A stretch of DNA of 64,000 nucleotides from Tamarix chinensis (GCA_030549775.1 CM060175.1:64035245-64099244), one strand, 5' to 3'; positions 45,791-59,100 are shown, counted from the first letter of the stretch. The notes: generated by a model from the sequence alone, not told the origin. Translations and numbers: made by a program.

Positions 45791-47100
45791 TCTCCAACAG
45801 TGTCGGTACCGCCCCTTACAAATCCCAGCAGTCTGGACTAAATTTCCTACCCCCATGAGTATCCCGTAAGTAGTGGTAGCTGAAAGCGATAAACCAAAAC
45901 ATCTAACCAGCTCCTCTGCAATAAAATTGTGTGTTGCCCCACAATCTATCAAAATCACCATTGTCTCTCCTTTAACTTCCCCTTCTAACTTCATAGTCCT
46001 AAGGGTAGTAAAGTCCACCACCAAGTTCATGGAGAGTTCCACCTTTTCCTTTACCTCTGTCTCAACCGGCGCCGAAGGCTCTTCTTCCTCCTCCTCCTCA
46101 TCTTCCACCATTAACACCAGTGGCAACTGATGACTATACTCATGTCCAGGTGCATACTTCTCGCTACACTAGAAACACAAGCCCCAATCAGTGTCGCAAC
46201 CACAGTATTCAACAACTGCCCTAAGATTCTTCCGCTAGAGTGTTGGGGGTGGTCGGGGTAGGGGTCATTCTTATCGAGAAGGAAGGTGAGTTGTTTCGCA
46301 CTGCCATGGAAGAGGATGACGGATGTTGTGTTTGATATTTTGGGTTGTAATTCGAATAATTGGAGGGGTTTACCCTCGGCCTAGATCCGACTATGCTTCC
46401 AAAGGTGTTTGACCCAGAACACCCTGCTTTGATAATGCAGTTCTTTTCCTCTACCATTTAGACTGCTTCCACAATTTCAGTGAGCCCAGTAGGCCTCATC
46501 AATCTTACCTCGACCCTGATCGTTGGCTTTAAACCATTCAAAAATGTGCTCTCCTACATTTCCCTCGACAATCGGCCTTGCAGAGGCGCTGCCAACAACT
46601 CAAATGTCTCCATATACTTCACCGTTGTAAGCTAACGAATTGCCATAAATTTTTCGCACAAGGAACCTTCCTCCTTGGGTCAAAATCACATTAGGAAAAT
46701 CTCTTTAAAATTCCTCCAGTTTGAGAATTTCTTCCCCTCCTCAGCCCAAAGCCTTGCCCTCCATAGCCACAGCCACCGTTTCCATTTTATCTGCCTCAGG
46801 TAATTGGTACTCATCAAGATCCATGTCGTCGAAGGTCAGAAACTTCAATTGACATACTGATCGAAATCACTACGCTACTCTTCTCCGCCCTCTGCCACTG
46901 GAGGAGGTAAATCACCACCTTCGTCTAGCTATTGCTTTCCTGGGTTGATCGACGAGGAGCTCCCATCCCCATGCCAATTGATGTATGATAACCTGGCTAA
47001 TATGGAATTCATTACCTTCTCAATGAAGACCAGTCGCTCCTCCATCACAGGTACTCTTCGAACTCCCTCCTTAACCGCATCCATTTCATTTTTCCATTTT
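45788..47100 (-). pseudogene. gag-protease remnant of gypsy 3
   Basis: Gag is readable around 46221-46860, including RLMRPTGLTEIVEAV and MVEEKN. The protease frame (45788-46126) keeps the active-site-like motif ILIDCGATHNFI, preceded by an acidic stretch. The gag zinc knuckle region near 46150-46200 is damaged by stops. Confidence 0.83.
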
Positions 47101-47165
47101 TCTTAAATGTGCACCAATCGCTTTAGGTGCCATCTACCCGAATTGAAACTACTCTGATACCAACT

Positions 47166-47595
47166 TGATAGAACCCACAATGGTACCTATAATTCTCACA
47201 GAACAAATTAAATCAAATGGGAATTAATTTGGGCAAAGAAGAGGGGGTAGCACAGACTTTCAGTGGTGTAAAGATACATCCAAAAATTTGTGGCCCTGGC
47301 GCCTCCCTTTAACAGACTCCCATTCTCCAAATGCCCCCCTCTCCTTAGTCCCTAACTCTATTTAATGACTTCCCAAGCCCATAACACTAATAGAAAAGGT
47401 ACTCCAGGAAAAAGCCAAATAAAAAATGGTAATATCAAATAACGGACTCTCCTACCCTACTCTAACCAGAGAAAATAAGAAATAAAGGTATATTTAACCC
47501 CTTCCTAGCCTGCAATAGCAAACATATCTTGCACCAAGCCTTACATTCCTCCTCCATCCCTTCTAATATAGGTATATTTAACCACAAGCCTATCA
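47166..47595 (-). repeat. 5' LTR of gypsy 3
   Basis: Termini TGATAG and CTATCA, a perfect 6-bp inverted pair. It lies next to the primer-binding site at 47151-47162. Confidence 0.91.
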
Positions 47596-48296
47596 CATTT
47601 CTAATGAGAATTGAACATTTGTGATAGCATATGATTGTGAAGACATTCAAGAATAAATTTTGGCACCAAGTTACTTTGTAAAATGTTGATGAAGTGAAGA
47701 AAGCCAAGTCTCAAGATCAAGTCTAACCAGAACATTTTGTGAGCAAATTAGATGAATGATAACTATAGATATGCACCAACAAAAAACTAGTTAATTCAAA
47801 ATTCATAAACTTACAATTCAGCCAAAAAAAAATAAGGTATAGAATATAGTCAAAAAATAAAATTTAAAAAAACAACCCAAAGAGAATCAAAACAAAGAGA
47901 AAAAAGTATATATACTAGACCAAACAAACAAGAATTTGAAAGTAAGCCTATCTAAACCATTATTTGGAGATACAAATAATGATAAATATAGATGATGATA
48001 ATGATGATGGTGCAAGAAGTAAAAGGACACACCGAAATTTGAAATAGCTGAATTGGGGCCGGAGGGAGTTAAGATTCTTAACATATGGAGTCATGTGAAC
48101 CCCTTGGAAATTTTAGTTGAAATATATATATATCATTAGTCCTAGCAATTGAGCAAATACTATAACACAGCGGTACGGGTGTGCAAAACCAAATGTACGT
48201 ATCAAATCAGATATTTATTTTTTTCTTATCTGACCTAGTCGGATATTAGATACCCTATATCAAAAACCACATCTGGTTAGCCTGGATCGGATATCG
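47596..48296. other. Unassigned region between gypsy 3 and solo LTR
   Basis: AT-rich; a GATATC/GGATATTAGATACCC-type degenerate stretch lies at 48170-48300. No gene seen. Confidence 0.4.
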
Positions 48297-49647
48297 AATA
48301 TTGATAAGTTCAAATACTTTCAATATTATAATCATTTATTACCCTTATTTGCTTGTTCTTTGGTGTGATTTCCTTTAATTTTAGCCTAGTTTAGCTCCTT
48401 GGTTCATGATACTACTTTTAATGTGTTATGCAGGAAATGTTGGAGGTAAGCAACGAGTTGGAGCAAAGTGAGAGTCAAGAGAAGCATAGGAAGAAGCTAC
48501 ACAGCCTCCCAATGTCTAACAACATGGGAGTGTTAAAGTACAGAAGAAATTGTGGTGGAAATGAAGTTTCTAGACCTAACACAGCCGACCAGTGTTGATC
48601 AACATGATCGTGTAGGCTTTCAGTGTGAATACTCAGTCTCTGAGCCCAACACAGCTTGGCCATGTTAGGTGTCGGTTTTTGTTTTCTCAACACGATTTTA
48701 AAGGATCTAACAGTTGCATTGAGTGGCGGATTTTTCTAAGCCTAATTTAACACAACCTAAGGCATATTTGGAGGCTCTCTTTCCTTCTCTTTGCTCTCTA
48801 TTTTTCTTTGTATTCATCTCCCTTTAATGCAAAAATCTATTAGATTTAATTTTGACGCTTTTTAATCATTCAAATCCGACGATCGACTTTTCATATCTTC
48901 AATACAATGATTTTATCTTCTAATCTATTTCCTTATTTATTTCATTCATGTCTAATTTCTTTATTACGTTTATTGGTTCGGCTATGAGTGAGTAATTTAT
49001 AGATCTAGGATTGAATTAAGTCTAATTTGGTAGTTAATCGATGAATTGACTTGATTGTATAATTGAATTGCTCAATTTCATTATTCAATCGCAATAGCTT
49101 TAATTTCTATTGAATTAATTGATCTCCTATTTAATTAGACACAAGAAATCAATCGAAGAACCAAAAGGTGAAGATCGATACCAACAATTAGCAATTGAAC
49201 AAGAAATATTGAACACGAAAGTAGAATAGAGTTTCTTGGAAAATCGATTGAATTAGCTTGAACCTAATGAATATAATCCAGTTTAATACCATGAAAATAG
49301 GATATTAGGTTGTATTAAATTAGACTTTTAGGCCTGGAAAATGTTTATTAGTTAATTTTGGTTAGTTCTTCCTAACGAATAGAGTAATTCGTTTAATAAG
49401 TGATTAATTCATAAGTTCACCTCAAGAGTATGACTGAAATTCACTCCTAATCTTTATTTATTTTATTGGACTCCTTGAGTATTGCCTATTATTCTTGATT
49501 GTTTATACAATTATACTCTCTTAGACCCACTTAGCCTAAATAATATTAATCTGGTAAAAATTCGGTATTTAACAATAAGTACATGTGGAAACGACCTTGA
49601 TGTGCTACAACAGATCTGTGTCCTTGCGGATTTGGCCCATCAAATAT
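48297..49647 (+). mobile_element. Solo LTR with perfect target duplication
   Basis: A 1341-bp unit (48302-49642) that starts TGATAAG and ends CCCATCA. It is flanked by AATAT on both sides (48297-48301, 49643-49647). No internal pol sequence is attached. A CT-rich leader-like segment (48770-48830) and the late GTACATGTGGAAACGACC...GTGCTACAACAG block resemble LTRs of plant Athila/Tat-type gypsy elements (inference). Strand is assigned from that resemblance. Confidence 0.85.
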
Positions 49648-51481
49648 ATCAAAAAATTTAAAAATTAATTTGATTTTTACATCTTGAACCTACAAGGAAT
49701 ATGAAAAGGAGAAATTCTGAAGAAAATGAATATAAAACAATGAACTGATTACCATGCTGCACAGAACAGTATCTGAGTACAGTGATCGCCATCCACCATA
49801 AGCCCACTCCCCCCCCCTCCAAAAAAATATATCTGCACTAATGCATACCCTTCTAGCTGCTAAAAGCCTACACTATACATAATTAAATATGCTACAGGAC
49901 TTCCAATGAATCTGCAATTTGAAAAATATATCTTAAGCTGACATGCACCGAGGTAACTAACCTATAACTCCCACAATATATGTGATTCCATATCCCACAA
50001 TGCATACTCCAACCCTCCTCATTATTATATCAGGTTTACCAAGCAGACAGACTACAACATACAACATGAAGACATGAACACCAGCTGCATACTGTATGTT
50101 CCAGAAGCTATAGAGTACATAATTAGTAACCTCACCATATATCCAATTATCACGATGCACCTTCCCTTAAAATAAAATAAAAAAGAAGAAGAAAGAAACA
50201 AAGCCCACATACAAATACCAAGATTAAGAGAAATTTCGCATAGATGAGTTACTATATCAAGATTATTTTCAGTTTTGTAAGAATTTTATCTGCAGAGGAG
50301 GAAAAAAATTTGAAGGACGAGTTTCTGGTTTACTTATCAGATAAATTTTGAAAAATAATATCAGCCATGTTCTCCTAATAGAAGTATTTTTTATAATTTT
50401 TTCTACAACACAATTTAAACTAAATTCTACCATTTCAGGGATAACTTAGTAAGCATTCTTTAAACTTCAGATAGATATCCCATTATTGAGATGAGTGATC
50501 AATTCAGCGGCTCTAGCAGTCTAATTTGGTCAGTGAAACAAGCTAGACTTAATTAAACGGACACAAAGCAGTATCCTGACACGTTAGAAAGTTGTTTTGA
50601 CAAAAGGTGTCTCAAAAGAATATTTGCTCGATCAAGAATGTAACAGCAAAAGGAAAAGCACAGATACAAGTTTGCCTTAAAAACAACCACACAGATGCAG
50701 CCTAACTTCGTGCATGAAGTCTAATCTAATGGGATATTACACTTCTCGTATAGAGCCTCTGCTTCATCATTTAGAATGTAGATCATCATAAATCTAATCA
50801 GGGCAAGGAATACACTTGACCTTCGTCTCTAGCAAAGCTTAATATCCTAAATATCAATTATGCAGATCTAAACAACAAGAAGCCAAGACATTCAACAACT
50901 TCTAGATTAAACTTCAAAAATTTACGCCCATATAACACTTGAACCATGAACTAAACGAACTTAAATTTGAATGAGTTTGGTTTAGTGAACAAAGAATGGG
51001 ATTATTTCGTTAAAACTAGGACACTTTTCGTGTTCTCGTTTCGTTCAGACATTTCATCGAACTAGTAATATGCAACACATGCAGTGTTCAAAACTCTCCC
51101 CAGCCTTAGTAATACTAAACCACCACGCTGGAGTTTTAGTATAATTAGAATCAATGGAAAATCGTCCAGCAAAAAGGAAACGATATTTATACACTCAAGA
51201 TCCCAACAGCAAATGAGACTGCACAGACATTCGTTTTCCTCATACAACTTAGTCAAAATGGAAAAGTTAGAACAGCATGCCTCGAATTGACGTTGTATCA
51301 GCAGAAAATCGCGACGCTTGTTCTTAATAAGAGTAATAACTGAAGCTAACACAGAAACTGACGAAAATATAGCTGCAAATTAAACGAATTGAGAAGGAAG
51401 AAAGAATTAAATGTATTTACTTGATAAAGATAACTGGCAACGCCAACAGCGCATAGGAGAGACAAAGATAAAATGACTAAC
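49648..51481. other. Low-repeat region, possible transcribed DNA
   Basis: No transposon features are recognised. The minus strand has open frames at 49957-50160 and 51062-51352 without recognised domains. If the first-exon candidate at 51482-51615 is real, this stretch would hold its intron and distal exons. Confidence 0.3.
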
Positions 51482-51616
51482 CTGTGAACCAGATGATGCA
51501 GACAAAGCAAATGACGGCGAATACAAGCACGAACAGCGTTTGACGAATAGTAGAGAAAATCAGACGACTGAAGAAGGAGAGTGGGAGAGTGGGAGAGTGC
51601 CGAATGGAGAAGGGAG
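51482..51616 (-). other. Possible first exon or leader of an unidentified gene
   Basis: The minus strand reads from an ATG near 51616 (MKRRCCLSLLHSALSHS) with a CT-rich leader-like context, and stays open to a good donor, CAG|GTTAGT, at 51482/51481. The composition is unlike the flanking AT-rich DNA. No protein family is recognised, and the segment could be an untranslated leader. Confidence 0.3.
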
Positions 51617-51663
51617 AGGCAGCAGCGTCGTTTCATGCTTTTTCTTTCTTTCGGTTTTCGATC

Positions 51664-51709
51664 TACTTTCTTCTTCTTTTTCTTTTTTTTTCTTTTTTTT
51701 TTTTTTTTT
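51664..51709. repeat. Poly-T / CT-rich tract
   Basis: A run of TTCTTCTTTTTCTTTTT followed by almost pure T. It produces spurious Phe-rich or Lys-rich frames on either strand. Confidence 0.9.
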
Positions 51710-51949
51710 GGAACAGGTATGTGTACGTGGTATATTATAGATGGCAAAACGTTTGTACAAGCAAAAATTAGCAAAGCTTAAAACTACACACCAAAGTGGC
51801 AAGCCAAAACAAAACTAAAAGGTGGTATTTAAAAGATTAACTAGTTTTTTATAAGACTTTACTTTCAATACAACCTATTATCTTTTTTATTATAATTCTT
51901 GTAATCTAAACTTGTGTGTTACTTTTATTATTAAAAAAAATATATTAGT

Positions 51950-52280
51950 TTCATTTCAACCAGAAATGATATGTGGATGAACTTAGTAAACATCTCAATG
52001 CTTGTGATTTGCATGGTGGCCTCCGACTTCCCTTTTGCATCCATCTAAAAATTCTTGGGAGTTTAGTAACTTTATAAGTTCTTCCAAAGGCTGCAATAAA
52101 AACTTCCCAAACATACCTTGAAAAGTTACATGCAAATAAAAAATATTGAATATATTTCTCATATAACATACATAACGAACATTTAAGATCCACTAGAATA
52201 CCCATTTGAATCATTTCATCCTTTGTTTCCTTTTGTGATAAGAATAATATTTTACTTATATAATAGAATTTATACAAGAA
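51950..52280 (-). pseudogene. LINE reverse-transcriptase zinc-binding (zf-RVT) remnant 1
   Basis: The frame 51951-52277 on the minus strand contains CSLCMLYEKYIQYFLFACNF followed by SRYVWEV. This fits the C-x2-C ... C-x2-S ... VW pattern of the zinc-binding domain at the end of plant LINE ORF2. It ends in CLLSSSTYHFW, also typical. It is a fragment only. Confidence 0.7.
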
Positions 52281-52369
52281 CTATTACAACCCTTAAGCAT
52301 CATTTACAAGTGTGCTATAGAGAGTTGAGGCAACCAAAGGCAAAAACAAGTGGAGAAAGTTAGTCAGCA

Positions 52370-53140
52370 GTCATGTTTATCATCTATCTGCCAACTTGCA
52401 AGCTTCATGGTAGATGTGTTATGTCTAAATTTCAATAAAATCTTTGATAAATACCCTACACTCCAAAATCAACGCAAAACATGGGTGGGTTGTTTCTATA
52501 TTAGATACAACATCAAAATCGATCATGATTTTGCAAATGTCAAGCGACCTCACAACCTGCAAGCCACCATGGACTAAGTTTCTACCGTTAGAATATTTGT
52601 TGAACTAACATCCCACATAAAACCTACAATGTACTAGCTATAATGATCTCTGAGTACAACAACTGCTCCAAGCCATTGTATGGTGGACTAATCCATCCAT
52701 ATTAAGCTTGATGAATCCCAAAGGGTTGGAATCCATGCTATAAGATCTTTTCATTTTTTCCAAAAAATTATCTTTTAAGTGGACCCATTCAAAGATCTTC
52801 CTTCACATTTGGGGCAAAGATATCTAAGGTGTGGGTGCCTTGGAAGACGTTGTGGTTGTGAATTAACTAAGTTGTCACTATACCATGCATAAAAATATCC
52901 TTCCATGGGATTCTCCATTGATGATAATGTTGTGGGATATTAGTCAATGCATGAAGTCTTCACCTTGCTGAAAATTCTTGAAATGAATGTTGCAACTTTT
53001 ATTCCCAAAGAGAACTATACGTAGGTCGACCGTGAAATCTATAGATATAAGTTTCACTTATTGTTGAACATATTAGATACATAATGTCGCTAGAGATATG
53101 CCATTTGTGTAAAAATGATTTGGTTGGGAGATGTTCATGC
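52370..53140 (-). pseudogene. LINE remnant 2: zf-RVT and RNase H
   Basis: On the minus strand, LPTKSFLHKWHISSDIMYLI near 53040-53120 matches the zf-RVT pattern. It is followed at about 52680-52740 by GFIKLNMDG, the first strand of a LINE-type RNase H, and at about 52380-52410 by IYHEACKLADR, its C-terminal signature. The order is as in plant L1-type ORF2. Frames are broken. Confidence 0.6.
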
Positions 53141-53159
53141 TTTAGTAACTAAAACATTA

Positions 53160-54020
53160 TGCATGTATGTTAGTTTTCAAAAGTACACTCAAGAGGGGGA
53201 TGAATTGACTTTTAATGAGGGATTTCAAGTATTTTTTAAACATGAAAAACTGATATATGATTAGTTGGGAGTGTTATAGTAAGATATAAGAAAGAACCAA
53301 TCATACCTTTATATACCTTTTCCTCAACACTTTTACCTTTTTCATTTGTCCATCTATAGTTTGTAGCTATAAATGTGTCATAAAGCTTTTTATCTACCAT
53401 ACTATACTTCTTATATAGTTCCTCGAGGTATTTTTATTAACGAATCATGATACCCTCTTTGGTTTGTTTAATTTTAAAGCTAAGGTAAAACCCTAGCTCA
53501 CCCATCATACTCATTTCAAATTTATTTTTCATCAACTAGGCAAGTTCATCACATAAATATTCATTAGTAATGCCAAAACCAATATCATATAGGTATACAT
53601 GTACCACTAGTAAGCCTTTGTTCTTGGTCTTCAAGAATAGGGTCTTATTAATTGGTCCCCTTACATAATCATGTTCTATGAGGAAATTGGCCAATCTCTC
53701 GTACCAAGCTCTTCGAACTTGTTTTAGTCCATAAATTATCTTTTCCAATTTGTAAACATGGTTGAGACGTCCATTATATTCAAATCTAGGGGTTATTCCA
53801 CATATATATCTTCTTTCAAGTACCTATTCAAGAATGTAATTTTGACATCCATTTGATAAAACTTGATGTCTATGTGTGTCGTAAAAGCAATTAAGATCCT
53901 TATTGCTTCCAAATGTGTTATTGGTGCAAATGTATCATCATATTCAATATCTTCCTCTAGTTATACCCTTTGACTATCATCCTTGCCTTATTTCTTGTGA
54001 TAACTAAAATATTATCAAGC
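53160..54020 (-). pseudogene. copia reverse transcriptase remnant
   Basis: The minus strand reads through stops: LEAIRILIAF, QMDVK-TFLN, then YGLKQVRRAWYERLANFLIE (53650-53745), and GMIGSFLYLT. The catalytic YVDD box is replaced by HVYLYDIGFG (about 53581-53607), so it is inactive. Confidence 0.88.
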
Positions 54021-54899
54021 TTGTTCATGGAAATCCATTTTGTTCCTATTATTAAACCTATTGTTAGTCTGGGAACAAGATGTTAAGCCTTGTTTCTTTC
54101 AAAATAGTTTAAATTATTCTGTATCACAACAATCCAATATGAATTAGTAGTATAGTTTTGTAGTCATAAGGCTTGATAGATGATAGGAAAGTAAAAAAAA
54201 TAAAACACAATTGTGAAGAGAGGATTTTCTAGTTTGAACTTCCTTTGATATGTCACTTAGAATTACATTTGCTGGATAGGAACTATGGCACTTACATCTC
54301 ATGGAGTTGGGTATAAGTTGTATTGTTTCTTCCTAGGTTCCTTCAAAGTTTGTGTCCTAGTTTAGATATGTTCCTAATGTAGTATTATAAGAATCATATG
54401 CAGCCATTTCATTTGGAACTTTATCGGGACCTATTTTATTAGTGTGATCTCTATCAATGCTAGGATTAGGTCTGTATGTTGTTCCTAAATAATTAGGGAC
54501 GTCTTGTGTTCTCTTTCCAACATTGTGTGTGTCATTTGGACGCATGGACATTCCAATCAGAATGGCATCATCTTCTTATTCCCTGCATTTAGTTGTTAAT
54601 AGTGTTAGCTTCATCAAATATAACATGAGCACTTTCTTCAACCAACACGTCCTTTTGTTTTTAACTTTATATGCTTTGCTATATGGAGAGTATTCCATGA
54701 AACAACTCCACTACTTCTTAGCTCAACCTTCCCAACTTTGTCTTTGTCAATGTTGTGTATGTAACACGTACAATCAAACACTCTTAAATGTGAAAATATT
54801 GAGTTTTCTTACTTTGAAAATTTTATATGAAGTTTTCTTTGTCCTAAATATTATCAAGGCTCTATTGATAATACAACAAGTTGTATTAGTGACGTACAC

Positions 54900-55716
54900 C
54901 CAAAACTTATTGGGTAGTTACTTTCTAATAGTATTGTTCTTGCCATATATTATAGTGTTTGGTCTTTCTCTCAACATGTCTATTTTTTTTGTTTTGTTTT
55001 GAGAAGTTTTTCAATGGTGAGAAATTATGATCAATTCCTTTATCCATACAAAAATATATGAAGTTAATATTTTCATATTTGGTACCATAGTTAGATCTGA
55101 TAGAGGTGAGTTGATAATTTACTTGGTCTTTAACCTTTTTCATCTATACCAAGAGTTTAGAGAACTTTCCCTCCTTTGAACCAAGGAAGATAGTCCACAT
55201 GAACCTTTAATGATCATCAACTATTATAAAAGTATACGTGCTCCCTTCTTTACTTCTTACCCTCATTTGACCACATAGATTAATGTAAATGAGTCCAAGG
55301 GGTCTTGATGCACTTACAATGTTCTTGGACTTAAAAGAGTATTGTACATAATTACACATATAACATTCCTTAGATACTCTATATTTCTCAAATTTGGTGG
55401 TGGGCAATCATTCCACAAGGATTTGAGTCTTTAGTTTATTTAGAAGTATATGGCTCACATATTCAAGCCTCTTATGCCAAAACCAAGGATCACAGTTCAA
55501 CACACTTATGTAAATAATATTGTTGAAAGGAATATGTGATAGGTCAACCATATATATATTATTGTGCTTAACTCCTTTTAATATAATTGTACATATATGA
55601 GTGTTGATAAATTGACAAGTATCATGTGTAAATTCAATTTTATTTTCCTTATCACATAGTTGAGAAATAATTAAAATATTTTTCTTCAAACCCTTAACCA
55701 AAAGAACATTATCCAT
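54900..55716 (-). pseudogene. copia gag-pre-integrase and integrase remnant
   Basis: LLVKGLKKNILIISQLCDK and WFWHKRLEYVS (55408-55716) are the gag-pre-integrase. This is followed after a stop by SFKSKNIVSASRPLGLIYIN and IIVDDH (55207-55340), then the integrase core with IRSNYGTKYEN and KGIDHNFS (54960-55110). Confidence 0.9.
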
Positions 55717-55849
55717 AGAATATTAGAATGACTTAATTACCTTTCTAATAGGAATGAGCATACCTTTCTTATCATCTCTAAAAGCCACATTGCCACCATC
55801 AGTGGCTATTAGTGATAGGAGTTGTGTAGAATCTCCGGTTATGTGCCTC

Positions 55850-56178
55850 AAACAACCACTATCAAGAAACCATAAATTTTTCTTCCTCACTATAACCTAA
55901 AAAATATATTATTTCTTTGATTTAGGAACCCAAAAAAACTTGGGTCCCTTAGTGTTAGTCATAATAGCCAAGAGATATTTCCTAATCCACACTTGTTTAC
56001 CATGGCTATTGTTTCTAACATGAGCACTATTCTTTTTCATACAATTATATGTTTTATGATTGTTATTTTCAAAATGCATGCATGTAGCAAGGTCAAGCAA
56101 ATCAACATATTTGTGCCTCCTAAAATGTTTCATTAATTTTGTTTTTATCTCTATTCCTTATACCATTTTCAATAATAT
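55850..56178 (-). pseudogene. copia gag zinc-finger linker remnant
   Basis: The minus frame 55909-56133 has CMHFENNNHKTYNC, a degenerate C-x2-C-x4-H-x4-C knuckle, then NTKGPKFFWVPKSK, a typical linker before the protease in this copia group. It ends at the insertion point of copy d. Confidence 0.78.
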
Positions 56179-59100
56179 TGTAATACCTCAAAATTTACTA
56201 CTAAAAATTTTTATTTTATAGAATCATGATATTAATATAATTGGTGTTACGACCACACTCGACATGATACCAACTTGCCGTACCATTTTCATATCGAATA
56301 TAAGGCAAGATATTTACAACTTTAAATAGGATAAACAAGAGAGTGAGGGAAATTTTCATAAATCGTATATTAGAGTTCAGAGATAAAAACTCCGATTAAA
56401 ATATAATCAAAATACAACAAAAGAGATCTAATGGATCCAAGATTCTATAAGGTATTCAAAACAAAAAGTATAACTACATGATAACATAAACTCTATGTCT
56501 AAGCCCCATCAGATGAATCACTCCTCCACATAAAGTGTGTCATAATCATCCAAATCATTAAGGTAGTCTCCACTAACCTACACGCAAACACTTAGATTGT
56601 TTGCCCATGAGAATGAACAACACACTTAAAAAAGATGGTCAATACTTACATATTGAGTAAGGTAACAATATAAGTCATAAGAAAATGACATATAGAATAC
56701 ATCAAATCACATGAAAGAACTAAACAAGCATTTTATTTAGAACATGAGAGAGTTCACGAGAGAAGCTAAAAGGTGTTCCAATTTAGATGATTATAAATTT
56801 TCAATTACTTAGTCATTCAAGTTTAGGAACCCCGCTATTTATAACTAGAGGAATAGTAGCAACGACCCTTCTAAGGAAAGGCGGACTAAGAACCACTATT
56901 ATATCATGCAGACATGTAACACAACTTTTCTAGGGCAATATGCTCTTGGAAACCACTATTATATCTATTGGACTAGTAATACCACCATTCTAGGGAAATA
57001 TTCTCCTCTAAACCATTATTATATTCGGTGTATAAGAATAATCAACCTCTTCTGAGGTGTAATGCGTTTAACTACTATTATTGTCCGATAGAATAGAATG
57101 GTATAACTTGGTCTTGACTTGGTGATATATCAATTTAAATATTAATATCTTAATAAAAGGTTAAATTATCTCATTAACATCATGCAAACTTAATCTAAAA
57201 AAAATACGAGGTTTATAAAACATAACCAATAGTATTTTAGGTCATTCCTCGAAGGGAAATGACCATAACGCCCTAGTAAAACCCAAATTTCACAATACAA
57301 GAATAAATTATCCTATAAGATTTGCAAAATAGCCAAAGTTATCACAACATCCTAAAATATTGTTATCAACAACATATCTATTAATCAAGGCCAAAATATA
57401 ACATTGTTTGCATGTGATAATGAGCATATCCTTAGGTTTAATATTTCCAAATTAAGCAATTTTCTCATTTTATATGACCTATGTTACTTATAACTAACCG
57501 AAGAATTTCACCCAATAGTCTTAGCATGTTTTGGCCTAATAAAACTGTATAAATTCCCAATATTCCATATTTAACCCAAACTATCCGAAATACCCCTATC
57601 CTGCTTAAACACCTAAAAACCTCTTTTTACGAAACTTGTGTCACACTCAACCTACCCCCTCTCATTTTAAAAATTAAATTAATTTTAAAATCTTCACTGA
57701 CTACCATATTGTATTTATTCCCAACACTCATAAAAGACCAAATACCCTTAAGATAACAATCGACTCAAACATTTCACAAAAAAACCCTACAAATCCCAAC
57801 ACTATCAACTTCCCTTTTCTCAACCCATTTCATCACCATAATACTTATTTATTTTACATGCCACAGCTAATTCAAAATTATTATATTATGCTAACAAATT
57901 AGGGTTACCAAACAAGTTTTACCTAAGTATTATCACAAGCACTCACGACTTTGCATCATGATTATAATCCCATAATATGATACAACAATATCATTATGCA
58001 ACATTAATAACATGATTTTCATGAATATAATATACCAAAATGATTTCAATTAAAGGAAGAATATTAACATAAAATTGCATATAATAGACATATAACATTA
58101 AAACAATTATTTTATGACATATATCTTTACTCAAATGTCACTGGTAACTATGTAAGCAAAATCCCTGAGTCTCCTCCGCCAAGACCACTGAAATATCACC
58201 TAAAAGTGAAGGAAAATCCATAGTTAGAACCATAGGAAAACAACTAATAAAGGAAAGCCAAATGAGGAAGGAAAAGAGAAAATAACCTAACCAAAGATGT
58301 GGCTAGATTCATGAGAACTTTATGCAACACAGGAGGAGCTACATGAGATCTTGATACAACAAAAGGGAACTATGTGAATGGATTATGGAGCTAGGGTGAT
58401 GCAGTGTGAAGAGTGGATAAATGTAGGGAGTTGTTGTCCAAGGAATATATGGCAAAATAGGGGTGGTTTTGTCACATATTCACACTACTAAAGGTGTACA
58501 ATGTGAAAGGTGGATGATGTTGAAGGTATTGCTGCATGAGGATGGCCAAAGATGAGGCTGCAAATGGGTTGGTTGCATGTGTAGCTCATTCACATAAAGG
58601 ACTGCAATATGATATATTTAGGATGAGGATGGTGGTGCAACGTAAGTCTTATTATGATATAGGAAGCTTGATACACAAAGTGGTAGAGCCTTGAGATGAG
58701 AAAATACATAAGATAGAGTTGAGGAGAGAAAAGAGATCAAGCTTATGTTAGTGGATCAATAAATAATGGGAAAAGGGAGAAAGACGAGTATATGGTTGAT
58801 GGTGGCATGCAAAATGGTAACATAAGGAAGTTGAGGAAGTGAGGGGGTATGTACAACACTAAAACAGTAGGGGGCATGGATTTGGCATGGTTAATACTTA
58901 AATGAAGTGAGGTGATGGTGATGGGGTGAAGGTTTGGGTATAGTTAGGGGTTAGGGGTTATGGTTTCCTTTACCAAACTGAAAAAAAAAATTCAATTGGG
59001 GTAGGGAGAAGGGTTGTTTGGGGAATAATATTAAGGAAAAAGAAAAAAAGAGAAATAAATTAGACAAGAGGAAACAAGAAAAAAAGGTTTAGGGTTAGAG

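Larger units (their letters stand above)
42281..47595 (-). mobile_element. Ty3/gypsy retrotransposon 3 (chromodomain type)
   Basis: The LTRs are 42281-42717 and 47166-47595. On the minus strand both begin TGATAGG; the right LTR ends CTATCA while the left has lost these last bases. A primer-binding site for initiator Met-tRNA (minus TGGTATCAGAGT) is at 47151-47162, and a polypurine tract (GGGGAGGGTAC) precedes the left LTR. In minus order are gag, aspartic protease, reverse transcriptase, RNase H, integrase and chromodomain, a full set for a 5.3 kb chromodomain gypsy element. Many stops are present. Flanking GATTC / CATTT may be a decayed target duplication, but that is uncertain. Confidence 0.92.

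Noticed and set aside
49957..50160. Hydrophobic 67-residue minus-strand frame, possible membrane protein
   Set aside because: No recognised family and no supporting splice or leader signal beside it; kept only as part of the unassigned region.
51540..51802. Frames with long Lys or Phe runs
   Set aside because: They are products of the poly-T/CT tract at 51664-51709.
54523..55002. 159-residue + strand frame, Leu/Phe-rich
   Set aside because: It is antisense to the copia integrase and reverse-transcriptase region, so a shadow.
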